From positions 1 to 7,962 of the forward strand of contig JAJYDI010000092.1 of assembly GCA_021777635.1 (NCBI GenBank): DNA of 7,962 nucleotides. Direction: 5' to 3'. Numbering within the stretch: position 1 is the first letter of the stretch; each line of letters starts with the position of its first letter. The notes under the pieces are model-generated. The model did not search any database. It had not been told where the DNA came from and saw nothing but the letters and a program-made list of their open reading frames with translations. Below, one piece after another: positions 5,465 to 7,962 of the stretch. This stretch comes from Pseudomonadota bacterium (GTDB lineage: Bacteria; Pseudomonadota; Gammaproteobacteria; Xanthomonadales; Rhodanobacteraceae). A program made the translations under genes and the position numbers.

Positions 5465-5821
5465 ATGGACATCTTCAAGAGCTTTACCGCCGAGGTCGCG
5501 CACCGCCTGCCGAACGTGCCGCCGGGACACAAGTGCGCGCGCCTGCATGGCCATTCGATCCGCATCGAAATCCGCGTCAGCGGCGAACCCGATCCGGTAC
5601 GGGGCTGGGTTTGCGATTTCGCGGACCTGAAGGCCGCGTTCGGCCCGCTCCACGAGCAACTCGACCATCACTATCTGAATGAGATCCCGGGACTCGAAAA
5701 TCCGACCAGCGAGGTGATCGCGCGCTGGATCTGGGAACGCCTGGCGCCGATGCTTCCCGGCCTGTCCGAGGTGATCGTGCACGAGACCTGCACCGCGGGT
5801 GCGCGTTATCGCGGTGACTGA
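5465..5821 (+). CDS. queD: 6-carboxy-5,6,7,8-tetrahydropterin synthase
   Basis: Cytoplasmic, zinc-dependent enzyme of 118 residues, full family length. It converts 7,8-dihydroneopterin triphosphate to 6-carboxytetrahydropterin, the second step toward preQ0, the precursor of queuosine in tRNA. The pterin-synthase (PTPS) fold signs are all present: zinc ligands His13, His28 and His30 (the last two in LHGH), catalytic Cys24 in the [10 protein letters not shown] segment that marks QueD, the Asp67-His68 pair in LDHHYLN, and the pterin-anchoring Glu107 in VHETC. The frame stays open 61 codons upstream (to 5282), but that part is Arg/Pro/His-rich and unlike QueD; ATG 5465 starts exactly where QueD proteins start. 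No strong ribosome site precedes it. It stands alone between a long gene-free region and the phasin promoter; queC, queE and queF are not in the window. Confidence 0.93.
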   Translation: MDIFKSFTAEVAHRLPNVPPGHKCARLHGHSIRIEIRVSGEPDPVRGWVCDFADLKAAFGPLHEQLDHHYLNEIPGLENPTSEVIARWIWERLAPMLPGLSEVIVHETCTAGARYRGD

Positions 5822-5996
5822 TCTGATGCGGCGCAATGCCGGCTGATTTGGTTTCAGTAGCCGTATGGATACATGAAATCAACCAGTTGAAGACGTTCTG
5901 TTCGAACACTCTGCGCCGTTCGTCGGATTTATGTTGCGTCGCAACATCATCGCGCTCATCATGCTCACCACCCCCGATCCACCAGAGGATGACCCC
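5822..5996 (+). promoter_or_regulatory. Phasin upstream region with two palindromes
   Basis: This 175-bp region between queD and the phasin gene is lower in GC than its surroundings. It holds a perfect 10-bp palindrome TGTTCGAACA (5899-5908) and a 17-bp palindrome (5931-5947). TATGTT at 5930-5935 is a weak -10 candidate overlapping the second palindrome, so a bound repressor would block the promoter. No clear queD terminator is seen: only CGGC-N5-GCCG at 5829-5841, followed by a modest T-containing tract. Confidence 0.45.
5931..5947. promoter_or_regulatory. 17-bp palindrome ATGTTGCGTCGCAACAT, candidate PhaR-type operator
   Basis: The arms ATGTTGCG and CGCAACAT are perfect inverted copies around one central T. 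The core TGC-GTC-GCA matches the TGC-N3-GCA heart of the site described for the PHA-granule repressor PhaR in alphaproteobacteria (CTGC-N3-GCAG type). It ends 49 bp before the phasin start and overlaps the only plausible -10. phaP genes are classic PhaR targets, so the context fits. No phaR gene is in the window, and binding is inferred. Confidence 0.5.
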
Positions 5997-6362
5997 ATGA
6001 ACATGTCCTGGACCCACCCCGCATTTGATTACAGCCGCCAGCTGGCCGAATCTGCCGCCAAGGCGCAGGGCTATGGCCTCGAGCTGGCCGAGCAGATGTT
6101 CGCGCTGCAGCTGAAGTCCGCCGAGCAGCAGGTCGCCCGCATCGGCAGTCTGACTCGCGAAGCATTGGCCGTGCGCGATGCCGCCAGCGCCAACCAGCTG
6201 TGGAGCCGCAGCGTCGAAGCGGCGCGTGCGCACACCGCCGATCTGGCCGCGACCCAGCAGGAGGCCGCCGAGGCCGCACTGAAGAGCGCCACGGCGTTCG
6301 GTGACCTGGCGCGCAAGCAGTTCGAAGCCGCGCAGACCACTTGGGCCGCTGCCCAGGCCTGA
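5997..6362 (+). CDS. Phasin family protein (PHA granule surface protein)
   Basis: Small, almost entirely helical protein of 121 residues, rich in Ala, Gln, Glu and Leu, with no signal peptide and no cysteine. The pattern fits the phasin family: an N-terminal short hydrophobic/aromatic patch (SWTHPAFDYSRQLAE) and a long amphipathic helix region, QMFALQLKSAEQQVARIGSL, then many alanines with regularly spaced charges. In this family the protein coats polyhydroxyalkanoate granules, controls their size and number, and may assist the synthase. Start: ATG 5997 has GAGG 8 nt upstream; an in-frame ATG at 5931 lies inside the palindromic promoter region and adds unrelated residues. Single gene, followed by a strong terminator. 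Generic phasin-fold annotations can also cover non-PHA helical proteins, and no phaC is visible here, so the link to PHA is likely but unproven. Confidence 0.8.
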   Translation: MNMSWTHPAFDYSRQLAESAAKAQGYGLELAEQMFALQLKSAEQQVARIGSLTREALAVRDAASANQLWSRSVEAARAHTADLAATQQEAAEAALKSATAFGDLARKQFEAAQTTWAAAQA

Positions 6363-6417
6363 TCGACCGCTCCCCCGCGCGCCGTCGCCTCCCCCCTTGG
6401 CGGCCGCGCGCACCCTG

Positions 6418-6453
6418 CGCCGGGACCGAGCTTGCTCCGTCCCGGCGTTTTTT
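6418..6453 (+). terminator. Strong intrinsic terminator after the phasin gene
   Basis: CGCCGGGAC (6418-6426) and GTCCCGGCG (6439-6447) form a perfect 9-bp GC-rich stem. Inside it GAG-CTTG-CTC (6428-6437) can extend the helix after one mismatch, and six T residues follow directly (6448-6453). This is the clearest terminator in the window and ends the phasin transcript about 55 nt after its stop codon. Confidence 0.92.
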
Positions 6454-6471
6454 CGTGCCGCTTGCGCGTGC

Positions 6472-6488
6472 TGCGACAGTCTGTCGCA
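6472..6488. repeat. 17-bp perfect palindrome TGCGACAGTCTGTCGCA
   Basis: Two 8-bp arms, TGCGACAG and CTGTCGCA, flank a central T. It starts 19 bp after the phasin terminator and is about 280 bp from atpI. Size and symmetry match a dimeric regulator's site. It shares the TGCG...CGCA outline of arms around a single central T with the palindrome upstream of the phasin gene, though the two are not the same sequence. Confidence 0.45.
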
Positions 6489-6575
6489 CGATCGGTGTCG
6501 AGGTTGTTTGCGCAACTCGGCCTGGCTGTCGCCTGCCCCCGTCACCGCGAGCCGGCGGCTCCGGAGCCGTCGTGC

Positions 6576-6608
6576 GGACGCGCTGGCCGTGCCTGCCAGG
6601 CCGTGTCC
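6576..6608. repeat. Composite hairpin upstream of the atp promoter
   Basis: GGACGCG (6576-6582) pairs with CGTGTCC (6602-6608), including one G-T pair. CTGGC (6583-6587) continues directly into pairing with GCCAG (6595-6599), with a 2-nt bulge on the 3' side and a 7-nt loop. That gives 12 bp in total. It is not followed by T residues. It may be part of a small RNA or simply reflect high GC content. Confidence 0.35.
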
Positions 6609-6670
6609 GCCGCGGCCTGGAGCGCGCGCCATTTCGCGAATTCCTGCGGCCACGCGGCACCGACACCGTC

Positions 6671-6700
6671 TTGCTGCCGCAAACGGGTGGATGCTATCCT
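6671..6700 (+). promoter_or_regulatory. Candidate promoter of the ATP synthase operon
   Basis: TTGCTG (6671-6676), an 18-bp spacer and TATCCT (6695-6700) give a modest sigma-70-like promoter. Transcription would begin near 6707, leaving a leader of about 58 nt before atpI. The atp operon needs a promoter in this interval because a strong terminator lies upstream, and this is the best match I can see. The three bases TTG and four of six -10 bases match consensus. Confidence 0.4.
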
Positions 6701-6764
6701 TTTCAAGCTAGGCGACACGGTTTGCTGGCCGTCCGGCCGGCGCGAACGCCGCGCGGAGCGACCT

Positions 6765-7962
<1,198 letters not shown>

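Larger units (their letters stand above)
6454..6764. other. Gene-free, palindrome-rich stretch upstream of atpI
   Basis: About 310 bp lie between the phasin terminator and atpI. No plus-strand frame here is convincing: one stays open into atpI but is Arg/Cys/Ser-rich upstream of the real start. The stretch holds a 17-bp palindrome (6472-6488), TTGCGCAA (6508-6515), the perfect 14-bp palindrome CGGCTCCGGAGCCG (6556-6569), a 12-bp composite hairpin (6576-6608), and the putative atp promoter. On the minus strand a short open frame (6542-6682) has coding-like codon use in part. Confidence 0.5.

Noticed and set aside
5577..6653. 358-residue minus-strand open frame across queD, the phasin gene and its terminator
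   Set aside because: It runs through two well-supported genes and a strong intrinsic terminator and has no recognisable domain.

Overview
The window is GC-rich DNA of a Pseudomonadota (Proteobacteria) chromosome. Closely packed genes, the gene families (NAD-linked formate dehydrogenase, phasin, QueD, F-type ATP synthase) and the look of the QueD and AtpB proteins suggest a gammaproteobacterium near Xanthomonadales/Nevskiales or a betaproteobacterium. That placement is inference from protein resemblance, not a search. I see no tRNA, rRNA, CRISPR, insertion sequence or phage gene.

Region 1 (1-3177) is a formate module. On the minus strand an oxalate/formate-type MFS transporter (271-1926) is followed 10 nt later by the start of fdsG, the gamma subunit of soluble NAD-dependent formate dehydrogenase (1-260, cut by the window edge). 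Divergently, a regulator with a ModE/LysR-like HTH and a binding-protein-like effector domain (2101-3177) faces them. The 174-bp control region between the two starts holds two near-identical 13/14-bp direct repeats whose starts are 42 bp apart, one in each putative promoter, plus a TGTGC-N9-GCACA inverted repeat. The likely logic is formate uptake (or exchange) plus oxidation to CO2 and NADH, under one adjacent regulator.

Region 2 (3178-4990) starts with a structured convergent intergenic segment containing a 15-bp imperfect hairpin. A minus-strand pair follows: an exported protein of unknown function (4259-4990) and, downstream of it, an outer-membrane beta-barrel protein of the MetA-like transporter type (3352-4179), separated by a perfect 10-bp-stem hairpin. 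This pair is the least understood part of the window.

Region 3 (4991-5821) is a 474-bp gene-free stretch with several inverted repeats, then queD (5465-5821), of the queuosine/7-deazaguanine pathway.

Region 4 (5822-6453) is a short phasin gene (5997-6362) for polyhydroxyalkanoate granules, with two palindromes upstream, one carrying a TGC-N3-GCA core like a PhaR operator, and a textbook intrinsic terminator downstream.

Region 5 (6454-7962) begins with about 310 bp of gene-free, palindrome-rich DNA, then the start of the ATP synthase operon: atpI (6765-7133) and atpB (7138 to the window end, lacking only its last residues).

I did not find an unmistakable new system. The best leads are the formate control region, the extra C-terminal membrane helix of the transporter, the exported-protein/barrel pair, the operator-like palindromes around the phasin gene, and a possible small RNA or small ORF in the palindrome cluster before atpI.
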